From the NCBI GenBank assembly GCA_002399785.1, contig DHEH01000007.1, positions 1-22,002 of the forward strand: a stretch of DNA of 22,002 nt. Direction: 5' to 3'. The stretch comes from Caryophanales bacterium UBA4855 (GTDB taxonomy: Bacteria > Bacillota_I > Bacilli_A > RFN20 > CAG-826). Numbering within the stretch: position 1 is the stretch's first letter; every line of letters starts with the position of its first letter. A program made the position numbers and the translations under genes. Below are positions 1 through 7,836 of this stretch, one piece after another. The notes beneath the pieces are model-generated. The model saw only the letters and a program-made list of their open reading frames with translations. It did no database searches and was not told the DNA's origin.

Positions 1-9
1 ATTATTATT

Positions 10-693
10 TTATTTTTTTGGTTCGTTCATCTTAACTAATTCAGTTTTAATTTCTTTTAAAATATCATTAGTTGTTGGTTCTGGTTTACCAGGAACAATT
101 GGAGCAGGTCTCTCTTCTGGATGTTTAACGTAATAAGCTTCAAGAGCCTTAGCATCAAATTCTTTCTTTTGTTTTTGTAAATATGAAAATACTTTAACAA
201 TGGTAAATAAAACTAAAGCAATGATTAAGAAACTTATTATAGCATTAATTAATGTTCCCCAATCTATAATTGCGGAAGCGTTATAAAAATATGTTGTTCC
301 GTGTAAAGTATATTTAGAATTTAAAAAATTTGTTCCGTAAGTTAAAGCGTCGGTAGCACCTACTGATGTACCATAAGCTTTAGCGATTTCTGAGAATTCA
401 CTTGCTGAAAATGTTTGACCAATACCAGATATTCCTTTTTGAGCATCGTTAAGAGCTGGTAAAACAGTTACTAAACCCTTTAATCCTCCAGGAACTCCCC
501 AAGTGCAAACACTTAATAAAATGTTAACTACAGCTGTAACGATTGCTCCAAAAGCGCCACCGATAACGACACCGACGGCCATATCAAGTGCATTTCCACG
601 AGCAATAAAAGCTTTGAAATCCTTCAATAAATGATGAACCTTTTTAGTTTTTTTTGACTTTTTTTCGATTTTTGTCTTTTTCTCTTCTCCCAT
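10..693 (-). CDS. mscL: Large-conductance mechanosensitive channel MscL, enlarged form
   Basis: Predicted mechanosensitive channel that opens under membrane tension to release solutes during hypo-osmotic shock; acts in the cytoplasmic membrane as an oligomer. The family signature is clear: a 'FIARGNALDMAVGVVIGGAFG' type start of TM1 (residues 29-60), a second hydrophobic segment (about 147-170), and a C-terminal helix ending in a 'DILKEIKTEL'-like stretch. It is 227 aa against roughly 120-150 aa for ordinary MscL. The extra length is in the external loop (about residues 62-146), a Lys-rich N-terminus (residues 5-18) and a Pro-rich linker before the last helix. The start at 693 is supported by an AAGGAG site 13-18 bases upstream of the ATG on the minus strand. 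It diverges from degV, and its 3' end lies at the window edge. The fold call is secure; the role of the added loop is unknown. Confidence 0.9.
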   Translation of the reverse strand: MGEEKKTKIEKKSKKTKKVHHLLKDFKAFIARGNALDMAVGVVIGGAFGAIVTAVVNILLSVCTWGVPGGLKGLVTVLPALNDAQKGISGIGQTFSASEFSEIAKAYGTSVGATDALTYGTNFLNSKYTLHGTTYFYNASAIIDWGTLINAIISFLIIALVLFTIVKVFSYLQKQKKEFDAKALEAYYVKHPEERPAPIVPGKPEPTTNDILKEIKTELVKMNEPKK

Positions 694-828
694 AATCTAT
701 TTATTCTCCTTAGATAATAGATATTGTAGTGAGTTAATTTGCGATTGTATAGCAAGAAATTTATAATTTTTGTTTTATCTTAAAATAAGTTGGATACTTT
801 AACTTCAAAAAATTTGACAGTTTTAATT

Positions 829-856
829 TTGATGAAAAATCTTTGGTTAGTATGAT
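829..856 (+). promoter_or_regulatory. Candidate sigma-A promoter for degV
   Basis: TTGATG (829-834) and TATGAT (851-856) are separated by 16 bases and lie just ahead of an AAGGAG site at 869-874. The intergenic region (694-882) is otherwise AT-rich and also has a TTGCTATACAAT motif on the minus strand, which could serve mscL. Confidence 0.45.
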
Positions 857-882
857 AAAATAACGCTTAAGGAGTTTATTAT

Positions 883-1752
883 ATGAACAAGATTAAAATA
901 ATTGCTGACTCTACAGTAGACTTAAGCGCGGATATAATTAAGAAATATGGTATCGATATTGTCCCATTACACGTATCTTTCCCTGGAGATGATGCTGACT
1001 ATTTAGACGGAGTTACTATAGACAGAAACATTGTCTATAAAAAGGTTAATGAAAGTGGCAATACTCCACACACTGGAGCAATAAATGTTGCTGAATTTAT
1101 TAATTATTTTAAAAAATATATTGATGAAGGTTATGACATTTTATTTACAGGTATTGGATCAACCATGTCAAGTACAGTTAATAATGCGTTAATTGCTTCA
1201 CAGGAATTTCCAGAAGGCCGTATAGAGATAGTTGATTCAAAAAATCTTTCTACAGGAACTGGATTATTAGTTGTAAAGATGGGCGATTTAAGAAATGAAG
1301 GTAAAAATGTTCATGAAATTGTTGAAGAAATTAGAAGACTAGTTCCTTTAGTGAGCGCTAAATTTTGTATTAATACCTTAACTTATCTTTATAAAGGTGG
1401 AAGATGTAGTGGAATGACAATGGTTGTCGCTCACATGTTAAAAATCTTTGTTGTAGCAAAAGTTATTGATGGAAAATTAACTGTTTATAAAAAACCAAGA
1501 GGTCATTATATTAAAGCGGTTGATGTTCAAATTGATGAGTTTATGCATGATTTAAAAGATAAGAATATTGATCTAAGCTGTGTCTTTATTACACATTCAG
1601 GATATATGGATGGAGAAGATAAATACATATATGATAAATTATCGCCATTTGTTCCTAAAGGCAATTTACATATTACTGAAGCGGGTTGTGTTGTTTCTAG
1701 TCATTGTGGACCAAAAACAATTGGAATTCTTTATATCTTAAATCACAAATAA
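883..1752 (+). CDS. DegV family fatty-acid-binding protein
   Basis: Single-domain DegV protein, a cytosolic family that binds a fatty acid (FakB-like when paired with a FakA kinase). The 289 aa length is normal. The N-terminus has the family's 'IIADSTVDLS' strand-loop, the 'HTGAINVAEF' segment near residue 62 resembles the family's 'TSqp' loop, 'GIGSTMSSTVNNA' (about residues 90-102) is the usual ligand-contact stretch, and 'VDSKNLSTGTGLLV' follows. An AAGGAG motif (869-874) sits 8 bases before the ATG. It is a monocistronic unit ending in a strong terminator and convergent with pmbA. No FakA gene is visible, so which fatty acid it binds or which kinase it serves cannot be said. Confidence 0.88.
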   Translation: MNKIKIIADSTVDLSADIIKKYGIDIVPLHVSFPGDDADYLDGVTIDRNIVYKKVNESGNTPHTGAINVAEFINYFKKYIDEGYDILFTGIGSTMSSTVNNALIASQEFPEGRIEIVDSKNLSTGTGLLVVKMGDLRNEGKNVHEIVEEIRRLVPLVSAKFCINTLTYLYKGGRCSGMTMVVAHMLKIFVVAKVIDGKLTVYKKPRGHYIKAVDVQIDEFMHDLKDKNIDLSCVFITHSGYMDGEDKYIYDKLSPFVPKGNLHITEAGCVVSSHCGPKTIGILYILNHK

Positions 1753-1766
1753 AATTTTCTTAATTT

Positions 1767-1799
1767 AAAAGACCTATTAATAATTTGATAGGTCTTTTT
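1767..1799 (+). terminator. Rho-independent terminator after degV
   Basis: GACCTAT (1771-1777) pairs with ATAGGTC (1788-1794), extended by flanking A and T runs, and is followed by a T tract. It lies 15 bases after the degV stop. Confidence 0.85.
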
Positions 1800-1808
1800 A
1801 TATGAAAA

Positions 1809-1858
1809 AAGGATTTGCAGTTTTTCAAAATCCCCTGCAAATCCTTATTCTTTTTTTG
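1809..1858. terminator. Bidirectional terminator hairpin between degV and pmbA
   Basis: Perfect 12-bp arms, AAGGATTTGCAG (1809-1820) and CTGCAAATCCTT (1835-1846), with a T tract on each strand. It lies directly after the pmbA stop on the minus strand and so ends the tldD-pmbA operon. It also contains one copy of a dispersed motif (see 4687 and 6797). Confidence 0.85.
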
Positions 1859-1859
1859 A

Positions 1860-3176
1860 TTATTGACTAATTTTTAAACCTTTAAAAGCAATTGATGGAC
1901 AAATTGTTCCGCTTGGTTGATATTCGTTATCTGCTCCAACTGCAAGCACATCATTAAACATTTTGAAGAGGTTTCCGCTTAAAGTAAATAATTTAAGTGG
2001 TGATCCTTTTTTGCCATCCTTAATTACAAAGCCTTCTGCTTGAAGATTGAATTCTCCAGAACGTGAATTTAATCCAGCGTGTAGTCCAGTTACATCGGTA
2101 ATAAATACACCGTTGGCAATTTTTCTAAACAATTCTTCTTGAGAAAGTTTACCTGGTTTTACAAATAAACTAACAAAGTCGACCCCGATTTTTCCTAAAC
2201 CGCCATATCCGTTTCCGGTAGATTCAACGCCAGCGTTCTTAGCAGTATTTAAGTTATATAAAAGAGTTTCTAAAATTCCTTTATTAACTATTTTTTTGTT
2301 ATAAGTAGCAACACCTTCATCATCAAAATAAGTAAATGATGGATTCTTTAATAAAGGCATTTCCGAAATAGTAAGTTTTTTACTAACAATTTGTTGTTTT
2401 TCCTTACCTTCAAATAAAGAGGAGTGTTTTTGTGTTTCTTCACTACTAACATTTTGCATAAGACTCTTAAGTAAAGATGAAACTGAACTTTGATTTAAAA
2501 CTGTCTTGTAAGCTCCGTTTTTAATATCGACACCATTAAATTTAGAACTACATTTAGCGATGACATCATCGCTAAAAGCCTTGATATCAAAAGATTTAGG
2601 ATCGGTACCAACAAAAACTTTGCCTTCGCTTTTAACATCGTCTCCTAATTTCATGATGACTTCGGCATATATAACAAAATAATTTGAATGATTTTTAAGA
2701 TTTAATCCATATGAATTAACTAAAGTTCTCTCGTTTGAAGATTCTTCAAATGTTAATTGAACATCAGTTACTTTTTTATCAGCATTTTGTAAGGTTTTTT
2801 CAAGAGAGAACAAAAGAGATAAAATATCTTTAGTGTTCCAAGCTTCTAAATCTTTATTAAAAACATTTTTCTTATGATATTTTTTGCTTCCTTCAAAGAT
2901 AATTGGTTCTTCTTCGTGTTCTACATAAGAAGCAGTATCTTGAATATTTGAAATCAAGAAATCAATAGTAGAAGCATCATCTTTTTCGGTTACTGCAGCG
3001 CCAACTTTTCCTTTATAAACACCACGAGCCGCGATACGAGTTGATGAAGACATTGAAAAATTATCAATGACTTCTTTAAAAATCGAAATAGAAGTGGATT
3101 TGTCTTTTGAAATATTAACTTCACTGACAGTTATTCCGTTTTCTTTTGCTTTTGAAAAGAATTTATTAAAATTCAT
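1860..3176 (-). CDS. pmbA: TldE/PmbA, non-catalytic partner of the TldD/TldE peptidase
   Basis: Second subunit of the TldD/TldE heterodimeric metallopeptidase, which in other bacteria trims modified peptides and unfolded short proteins. At 438 aa it has the usual TldE length. It shares the TldD fold ('TFEESSNERTLVNSYG'-like region, C-terminal 'SGEFNLQAEGFVIKDGKKG' signature) but has no HExxxH zinc motif, as expected for TldE. I place the start at 3176 (MNFNKFF): a GGAGG motif lies 7 bases upstream, and the start overlaps the end of tldD by 11 bases, which points to translational coupling. A frame open to 3302 exists but would run deep into tldD. The gene ends at a bidirectional terminator. 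Confidence 0.88.
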   Translation of the reverse strand: MNFNKFFSKAKENGITVSEVNISKDKSTSISIFKEVIDNFSMSSSTRIAARGVYKGKVGAAVTEKDDASTIDFLISNIQDTASYVEHEEEPIIFEGSKKYHKKNVFNKDLEAWNTKDILSLLFSLEKTLQNADKKVTDVQLTFEESSNERTLVNSYGLNLKNHSNYFVIYAEVIMKLGDDVKSEGKVFVGTDPKSFDIKAFSDDVIAKCSSKFNGVDIKNGAYKTVLNQSSVSSLLKSLMQNVSSEETQKHSSLFEGKEKQQIVSKKLTISEMPLLKNPSFTYFDDEGVATYNKKIVNKGILETLLYNLNTAKNAGVESTGNGYGGLGKIGVDFVSLFVKPGKLSQEELFRKIANGVFITDVTGLHAGLNSRSGEFNLQAEGFVIKDGKKGSPLKLFTLSGNLFKMFNDVLAVGADNEYQPSGTICPSIAFKGLKISQ

Positions 3177-4572
3177 TGATATTTCCTCCTTGTCCACCGA
3201 CTGTAATATCATCAACACGAATTGCAGGTTGACCGACATTGACATGAATATTTCCGCTTGCGCTTCCACATTCACCTTGACCAAGAGCAAGTTCGTTAGC
3301 AACCATATCTATATGTTTTAAGATCTCTTTAGCGTTTCCAACTAAGGTTGCTCCTCTTACTGGTTCGCCTATTTTACCATCTTTAATAATGTAAGCTTCA
3401 TCGCAACCGAAATTAAAATCACCGGTAGCTGGATTGACACTGCCTCCGCCAAAGGAAACAGCATAAATTCCTAATTTTGTATTAGAAATTAAATCTTCTA
3501 AAGATGATTTTCCAGGAGCAATATATGTATTTGACATTCTGCTGGTTGGTTCAAATTTATAAGATTGTCTTCTTGAACAACCATTAGGTTCTTCGTTCAT
3601 CCTACGAGCATTAAATTTATCGACAAGATATCCAACAAGAATCCCATCTTTAATTAAACAATTATTATGAGTAGAAATTCCTTCGTCATCGATATCATTA
3701 CTTCCCCATTCGTTAGGCATAGTTCCGTTATCGTAAGCACTAACTACAGTATTTGCGATTTGTTTGACTTTCATTCCAGAGAAAACGCTTAATCCCTTAG
3801 CAACACTAGTTGCTTCAAGCTGATGTCCACAAGCTTCATGGAAGATAACTCCGCCCCATCCTTTTCCGATAACAACTGGGAAGTGGCCACTTGGACATTC
3901 TCTTGCTTCTAACATTTTTATACATTTAACAGCAGTATCATGGGCTAATTCTTTTACATTAAGTGTCTTTGTAAAGAAATCCCATCCACCTTGTGAACCA
4001 GGACCAGTAAAAGCTGATTGCATTTTTCCTTGATCAGAAGCGACGCAATTTAAAATGTATCTTCCGTATTCGTTATGTTTGGTAAATATTTTTCCATCAC
4101 TATTAAAAATAGTTATATCTTTTATATCGATTAAAAAATAAGCCATATTACGAACAATACGTTTGTCATAAACTTTCATTTCATCAATTCCGACACGTAA
4201 TAAATCGATTATTTCATTAGTTGGAACCTCTAATACGCTTTTAATTGGTTTATTAACTTTTTTATACTTTTGATTTTTAAAAGTTACAACATCAGGAAGA
4301 ACTTTTTTTCCATTGAACGAAGCAGATAAATTATATGCTAATTCGCTTAACCCTTTTTTACTTAAATCACTTGTATAACCATAAACACTTTGTAAACCCT
4401 TCAATAATCTTAAACCAACACCATAGGTATTGGTGGTGATGATATCATCAACTTTATCTTCTTCCAATGCGATGTTCTTTTTTAATGTATCTTCATTAAA
4501 AATTTCAACGAAATCAGCACCAGTTTGACTTGCTAAATTAATAATATATGCAGCCATTTTTTTACTAATCAT
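3166..4572 (-). CDS. tldD: TldD zinc metallopeptidase subunit
   Basis: Catalytic subunit of the TldD/TldE peptidase, a cytosolic complex in which peptides enter an internal cavity. The sequence shows the zinc site directly: HEACGH at residues 245-250, with a conserved Cys at about residue 435 in the 'GECGSASG' segment that matches the family's third ligand. The final 'NVGQPAIRVDDITVGGQGG' block is also typical. The length of 468 aa is normal. The start at 4572 has a good GGAGG site 9 bases upstream. It is the first gene of the tldD-pmbA operon, with an 11-base overlap. No precursor peptide of the microcin or other RiPP type is visible nearby, so this is probably the housekeeping version. Confidence 0.92.
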   Translation of the reverse strand: MISKKMAAYIINLASQTGADFVEIFNEDTLKKNIALEEDKVDDIITTNTYGVGLRLLKGLQSVYGYTSDLSKKGLSELAYNLSASFNGKKVLPDVVTFKNQKYKKVNKPIKSVLEVPTNEIIDLLRVGIDEMKVYDKRIVRNMAYFLIDIKDITIFNSDGKIFTKHNEYGRYILNCVASDQGKMQSAFTGPGSQGGWDFFTKTLNVKELAHDTAVKCIKMLEARECPSGHFPVVIGKGWGGVIFHEACGHQLEATSVAKGLSVFSGMKVKQIANTVVSAYDNGTMPNEWGSNDIDDEGISTHNNCLIKDGILVGYLVDKFNARRMNEEPNGCSRRQSYKFEPTSRMSNTYIAPGKSSLEDLISNTKLGIYAVSFGGGSVNPATGDFNFGCDEAYIIKDGKIGEPVRGATLVGNAKEILKHIDMVANELALGQGECGSASGNIHVNVGQPAIRVDDITVGGQGGNINEF

Positions 4573-4597
4573 TTAATTACCTCCAAATATATTTTTA

Positions 4598-4625
4598 ATT
4601 ATATAACTAATATAATTATTGTAAA
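4598..4625 (-). promoter_or_regulatory. Candidate promoter of the tldD-pmbA operon
   Basis: On the minus strand TTTACA and TATAAT are separated by 16 bases, about 25 bases upstream of the tldD ATG. The region 4573-4853 between tldD and rpmE holds this promoter, one copy of a dispersed motif (4687-4713), and the rpmE promoter and leader. Confidence 0.55.
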
Positions 4626-4686
4626 TAAAAAGGGTTTGGAAGAATATCAATTTTATTCATAAAAATAGACTTATTTAAAAAATAAT

Positions 4687-4713
4687 GGGTCTTTGCAGTG
4701 GTTTTTTGAAAAA
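4687..4713 (+). repeat. Dispersed intergenic motif, copy B
   Basis: Contains TTTGCAGTGGTTTTTTGAAA. The same core, TTTGCA plus about five bases plus TTTTGAAAA, occurs at 6797-6823 (plus strand) and at 1821-1844 (minus strand), always between genes. Unlike the 1821 copy, this one does not form a hairpin. Confidence 0.45.
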
Positions 4714-4764
4714 ATATCTCATAAAATCGTTATTTTTTAATGCACAAAACAACATAATAATCGC

Positions 4765-4796
4765 TTGAATATTATTATAAGAATTGATATTATAAT
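4765..4796 (+). promoter_or_regulatory. Candidate promoter of rpmE
   Basis: TTGAAT (4765-4770) with TATTAT (4788-4793, 17-base spacer) or the overlapping TATAAT (4791-4796, 20-base spacer). The transcript would start near 4802 and carry a short structured leader. Confidence 0.55.
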
Positions 4797-4800
4797 CACA

Positions 4801-4853
4801 CGTGCTTTCTTAAGGTGTAAATTGTTATGACCTTAGGCGGAAGGAGTAAGTGT
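4801..4853 (+). promoter_or_regulatory. Candidate L31 autoregulatory leader
   Basis: CTTAAGGT (4809-4816) pairs with ACCTTAGG (4830-4837) with one G-U pair, leaving a 13-base loop. The hairpin ends three bases before the AAGGAG ribosome-binding site (4841-4846). Small hairpin leaders ahead of rpmE are known in Firmicutes, where L31 is thought to control its own synthesis. Membership in a named RNA family is inference and needs a covariance-model search. Confidence 0.45.
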
Positions 4854-5066
4854 ATGAAAAAAGATATTCATCCAAATTATCACAAATGTAAAGTTACCTG
4901 CATCTCTTGCGGTAATACATTTGAAACAGAATCAACTTTAAACGAAATCAGAGTTGATACCTGCAGTAATTGCCATCCATTCTATACCGGCAAACAAAGA
5001 TTTGTCCAAAACGATGGTAGAGTTGATAAGTTCAATAAGAAATACAGAAAAGATCAAGTTAAATAA
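4854..5066 (+). CDS. rpmE: Ribosomal protein bL31, zinc-binding form
   Basis: Large-subunit ribosomal protein L31 of 70 aa. It has the zinc-binding (C+) cysteine pattern: C16-x2-C19 and C37-x2-C40, followed by the family signature 'HPFYTGKQRF'. I choose the ATG at 4854 because AAGGAG (4841-4846) lies 7 bases upstream and 'MKKDIHPNY' is the standard L31 N-terminus. An ATG at 4827 in the same frame would add 9 residues and fall inside the leader hairpin. The gene is monocistronic, with its own promoter, leader and terminator. A zinc-free paralogue might exist elsewhere but is not in this window. Confidence 0.95.
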   Translation: MKKDIHPNYHKCKVTCISCGNTFETESTLNEIRVDTCSNCHPFYTGKQRFVQNDGRVDKFNKKYRKDQVK

Positions 5067-5088
5067 TTCTTAATCGAAATTAAAAATT

Positions 5089-5116
5089 AAAAGCGAACTG
5101 AAAAGTTCGCTTTTTT
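5089..5116 (+). terminator. Rho-independent terminator after rpmE
   Basis: AAGCGAAC (5091-5098) pairs with GTTCGCTT (5105-5112), loop TGAAAA, with flanking A/T pairs and a six-T tail. Confidence 0.9.
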
Positions 5117-5190
5117 ATGATTAATGAAGTTATTTTAAAGCTTTTTACTTAAGAAAATAATCCTACTTACTTTTTTTAAATCTATCTATT

Positions 5191-5199
5191 TGCTATACT
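5191..5199 (+). promoter_or_regulatory. Extended -10 promoter abutting the metG start
   Basis: TGCTATACT is an extended -10 element ending one base before the first possible ATG (5200). Transcription would then start near 5206, so the second ATG (5209) would be leaderless or nearly so. No ribosome-binding site precedes either ATG. Confidence 0.45.
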
Positions 5200-6795
5200 A
5201 TGAAACATATGGAAAAGAATAAATTTTATATAACTACGCCTATTTATTATCCAAGTGGAGAGCCACATATTGGACACGCGTATTGTACAACCTGTTGTGA
5301 TGCTTTGGCTCGTTATAAAAGGATGAGACATCGTGAGGTTTTCTTTTTGACTGGAACCGATGAACATGGTCAAAAGATTGAACAAAACGCTTTAAAAGAA
5401 GGCCTTACTCCCAAAGAATATGTCGATAAAAAAGTCAGTGTTTTTAGAAAATTATGGGAAGCCATGGATATTTCTAATGATGCTTATATTAGAACAACTG
5501 ATGAAAAACATATTCATGTTGTGCAAGATGTATTTTCTAAATTCTTAAACAATGATGATATTTATATAGGTAAATATGATGGTTGGTATTGTACTCCATG
5601 TGAGACTTTTTGGACCGATACTCAAGTTGGTGAAGAACATCTTTGTCCAGATTGTGGACGTCCAGTGCAAAGAGAAACTGAAGAAGCATATTTCTTTAAA
5701 ACTCAAAAATATTTACCACAATTAATGAATTATTTTTCTAAAGAAGGAACTATTTATCCTGAAGCTAGAAAAAACGAAATGTTAAATACATTTATTAAAC
5801 CTGGTTTAAATGATCTTTGCGTCAGCAGAACTAGTTTTAGTTGGGGTGTACCAATTAGAGAAAATAAGCGCCATGTAGCTTATGTTTGGCTCGATGCTTT
5901 GTGCAATTATTTAAGCGCTTTAGGATACGATTCGAGTGACGATTCTTTATTTAAGAAATTTTGGCAAGATGAAGATAGTGAAATTGTTCACGTAATTGGT
6001 GCTGATATTACTAGATTTCATACTATTTATTGGCCAGAATTTTTAACTGCTTTAAATCTTAGATTACCTGATAAGATTTTTGTTCATGGATTACTTATGA
6101 TGAAAGACGGAAAGATGTCTAAATCAAAAGGTAATGTGGTTTCTCCTTATCCATTAATTGAAAGATATGGAGTTGATTCGCTAAGATATTATCTTGTTAA
6201 AGAAGTTATTTTTGGACAAGACGGAACTTTTACTCCAGAACAATTTGTTGAGCGAATCAACAGCGATTTAGTTAATAATTACGGAAATTTAGTCAGTAGA
6301 ACAACTTCAATGATTATTAAATATTTTAATGGTGTTATTCCAGTTTATAAACATTCTGAAGAAATTAAGGCTAAAGACATTGAAGAATCAATCGGAAAAA
6401 CTATTGAAGATTATGAAGCTTCAATGGAAGAATTAAAGGTTACTGACGGATTTACAAGTGTTATTGAATTATTAAATAAAGCTAATAAATATATTGAAGA
6501 TAGCGCTCCTTGGGCTTTAGCCAAAGATGAAGGTAAAAAGGAAGAATTAGAGTGCGTTATGTCTCATCTTTCTTACGTTATATTTGTTAGCAGTATGCTT
6601 TTATCGCCTGCTTTAACTCATAAGTCAGATGAAGCAATGGATGATTTAGGTTTAGCTATAGAAAAACGTGATTATAACAATATTCATGATTCATCAATTA
6701 TAAATAATCTAAATGTTAAGAAGGGCGGCTTATTATTTCCAAGGTTAGATGTAGCGAAAGAAGTTGAATATATTGCCTCATTAATGAAAAAATAA
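5200..6795 (+). CDS. metG: Methionyl-tRNA synthetase
   Basis: Class I aminoacyl-tRNA synthetase that charges tRNA-Met in the cytosol. HIGH is at residues 23-26 and KMSKS at 305-309. A zinc knuckle insert has two CxxC pairs ('CTPC' and 'CPDC') in the connective peptide. The protein is 531 aa and stops after the anticodon-binding helical domain, so the C-terminal Trbp111-like tRNA-binding domain of Bacillus MetRS (about 660 aa) is missing, as in many Mollicutes. The start is uncertain: ATG at 5200 or at 5209 (MEKNKFYIT). Neither has a Shine-Dalgarno, and an extended -10 sequence lies directly in front. The neighbouring gene is not obviously linked in function. Confidence 0.95.
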   Translation: MKHMEKNKFYITTPIYYPSGEPHIGHAYCTTCCDALARYKRMRHREVFFLTGTDEHGQKIEQNALKEGLTPKEYVDKKVSVFRKLWEAMDISNDAYIRTTDEKHIHVVQDVFSKFLNNDDIYIGKYDGWYCTPCETFWTDTQVGEEHLCPDCGRPVQRETEEAYFFKTQKYLPQLMNYFSKEGTIYPEARKNEMLNTFIKPGLNDLCVSRTSFSWGVPIRENKRHVAYVWLDALCNYLSALGYDSSDDSLFKKFWQDEDSEIVHVIGADITRFHTIYWPEFLTALNLRLPDKIFVHGLLMMKDGKMSKSKGNVVSPYPLIERYGVDSLRYYLVKEVIFGQDGTFTPEQFVERINSDLVNNYGNLVSRTTSMIIKYFNGVIPVYKHSEEIKAKDIEESIGKTIEDYEASMEELKVTDGFTSVIELLNKANKYIEDSAPWALAKDEGKKEELECVMSHLSYVIFVSSMLLSPALTHKSDEAMDDLGLAIEKRDYNNIHDSSIINNLNVKKGGLLFPRLDVAKEVEYIASLMKK

Positions 6796-6796
6796 T

Positions 6797-6823
6797 AGGG
6801 TTTTGCATGTGATTTTGAAAAGA
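6797..6823 (+). repeat. Dispersed intergenic motif, copy C
   Basis: Contains TTTTGCATGTGATTTTGAAA just after the metG stop. It shares its core with the motif at 4687-4713 and, on the minus strand, at 1821-1844. Confidence 0.45.
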
Positions 6824-6845
6824 GGAACATATTGTTGTTCTTTTT
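6820..6845 (+). terminator. Probable terminator after metG
   Basis: GGAACA (6824-6829) pairs with TGTTCT (6836-6841, one G-U pair), extended by A/T pairs and ending in a T run at 6841-6845. The stem is weaker than those of the other terminators in the window. Confidence 0.6.
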
Positions 6846-6883
6846 ATATTTAATATAAATAAATAATAAAGTAAAATATAATC

Positions 6884-7834
6884 ATGAATTTTGTGTGGGC
6901 AGTAAACAAAGGTTTTTTTCCCTTTGAATTTCCTGAAGGCGTCCAACAATTAGATGTAAATAACATTGTTGTTGTTTCGCTTGTTACGTTAAGTTTTTTA
7001 GCTTTTCCGTTAATCTATACATTGTTTTATAATTTAAGAGGAAAACAAAAAATATTTGATATAACGATTTTTTCGTTAGGTATTTTATTAATCCTTCTAG
7101 AGATTTTTAAACAAATTACATATGCCAAAATATATGGGACTTTAGGAACCTTCAATTATATGTGGGGTATTTTGCCACTTCAATTATGTTCTTTACATAT
7201 GTTTTTATGTCCTTTGGTACCTTTCTTAAAAGGAAAAGTTAAACAATCTATTCTTATTTTTATTGGTTTATATGCTTTTATTGGTGGAATAGCTGTTTTA
7301 GGGTTTCAAGCTGGTCTAAAGGTTGTTTTATGGGGATTCTTTATGGAAGATGGGACAGTTTTTGGTGATTGGGGAATGGTGGTCCATACGCTTTTATGGC
7401 ACGGAATCTTAATCAATTTAGGTGCAATCATATTTGGTTATTTAAGATTAGGAGATTATTCTTTTTCGCAAATTAAAATGACAACATTAGATAGTTGGCT
7501 TATATGTATGTTATTTTTGTTAATTGCTCAAGGTGTTAATGTGTTGATTCCTTTGTTAATTAGTGGACCATATTCAAAAAATATTAATATGTGGAACATT
7601 TCTTTATTGCAAAGTTCTAGTATGCCAGTCTTTGGTAAACTTTGGGATCTATGGAAAATACCAATCGGTGATACTGGCCTTGCTTTTAGACCATTTGGAA
7701 TATTAGGAACTGCAATTTATGCAGTGTTATTATATTTAGGTAACTTAGTGGTGCAAACAGCAATAAAATTAATTTCAAAATTAGTTCATAAATTCCAGCA
7801 TGTTGCAGTGTATACTAACGATTTGAGGTTTTAA
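6884..7834 (+). CDS. YwaF/TMEM164-like integral membrane protein (TIGR02206 type)
   Basis: Multi-spanning membrane protein of 316 aa with about seven to eight hydrophobic segments. The stretches 'WGILPLQLCSLHMFL' (about residues 90-104) and 'VVHTLLWHGILIN' match the conserved 'LPLhlC' and His-containing motifs of the TIGR02206/YwaF family, which is related to animal TMEM164. The bacterial function is not established. Lipid acyl chemistry has been proposed for the animal relative through conserved Cys and His residues, and Cys and His residues are present here too. No Shine-Dalgarno precedes the ATG; TATAAT (6877-6882) lies directly in front, so the start is uncertain. The next gene begins only two bases after its stop, so the two are probably co-transcribed. 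Confidence 0.75.
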   Translation: MNFVWAVNKGFFPFEFPEGVQQLDVNNIVVVSLVTLSFLAFPLIYTLFYNLRGKQKIFDITIFSLGILLILLEIFKQITYAKIYGTLGTFNYMWGILPLQLCSLHMFLCPLVPFLKGKVKQSILIFIGLYAFIGGIAVLGFQAGLKVVLWGFFMEDGTVFGDWGMVVHTLLWHGILINLGAIIFGYLRLGDYSFSQIKMTTLDSWLICMLFLLIAQGVNVLIPLLISGPYSKNINMWNISLLQSSSMPVFGKLWDLWKIPIGDTGLAFRPFGILGTAIYAVLLYLGNLVVQTAIKLISKLVHKFQHVAVYTNDLRF

Positions 7835-7836
7835 TT

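Noticed and set aside
3177..3302. N-terminal extension of pmbA by 42 codons
   Set aside because: It would overlap tldD deeply; the ATG at 3176 has a good GGAGG and matches the family start.
4827..4853. Upstream ATG for L31
   Set aside because: It falls in the leader hairpin, and the ATG at 4854 has the correct spacing to AAGGAG.
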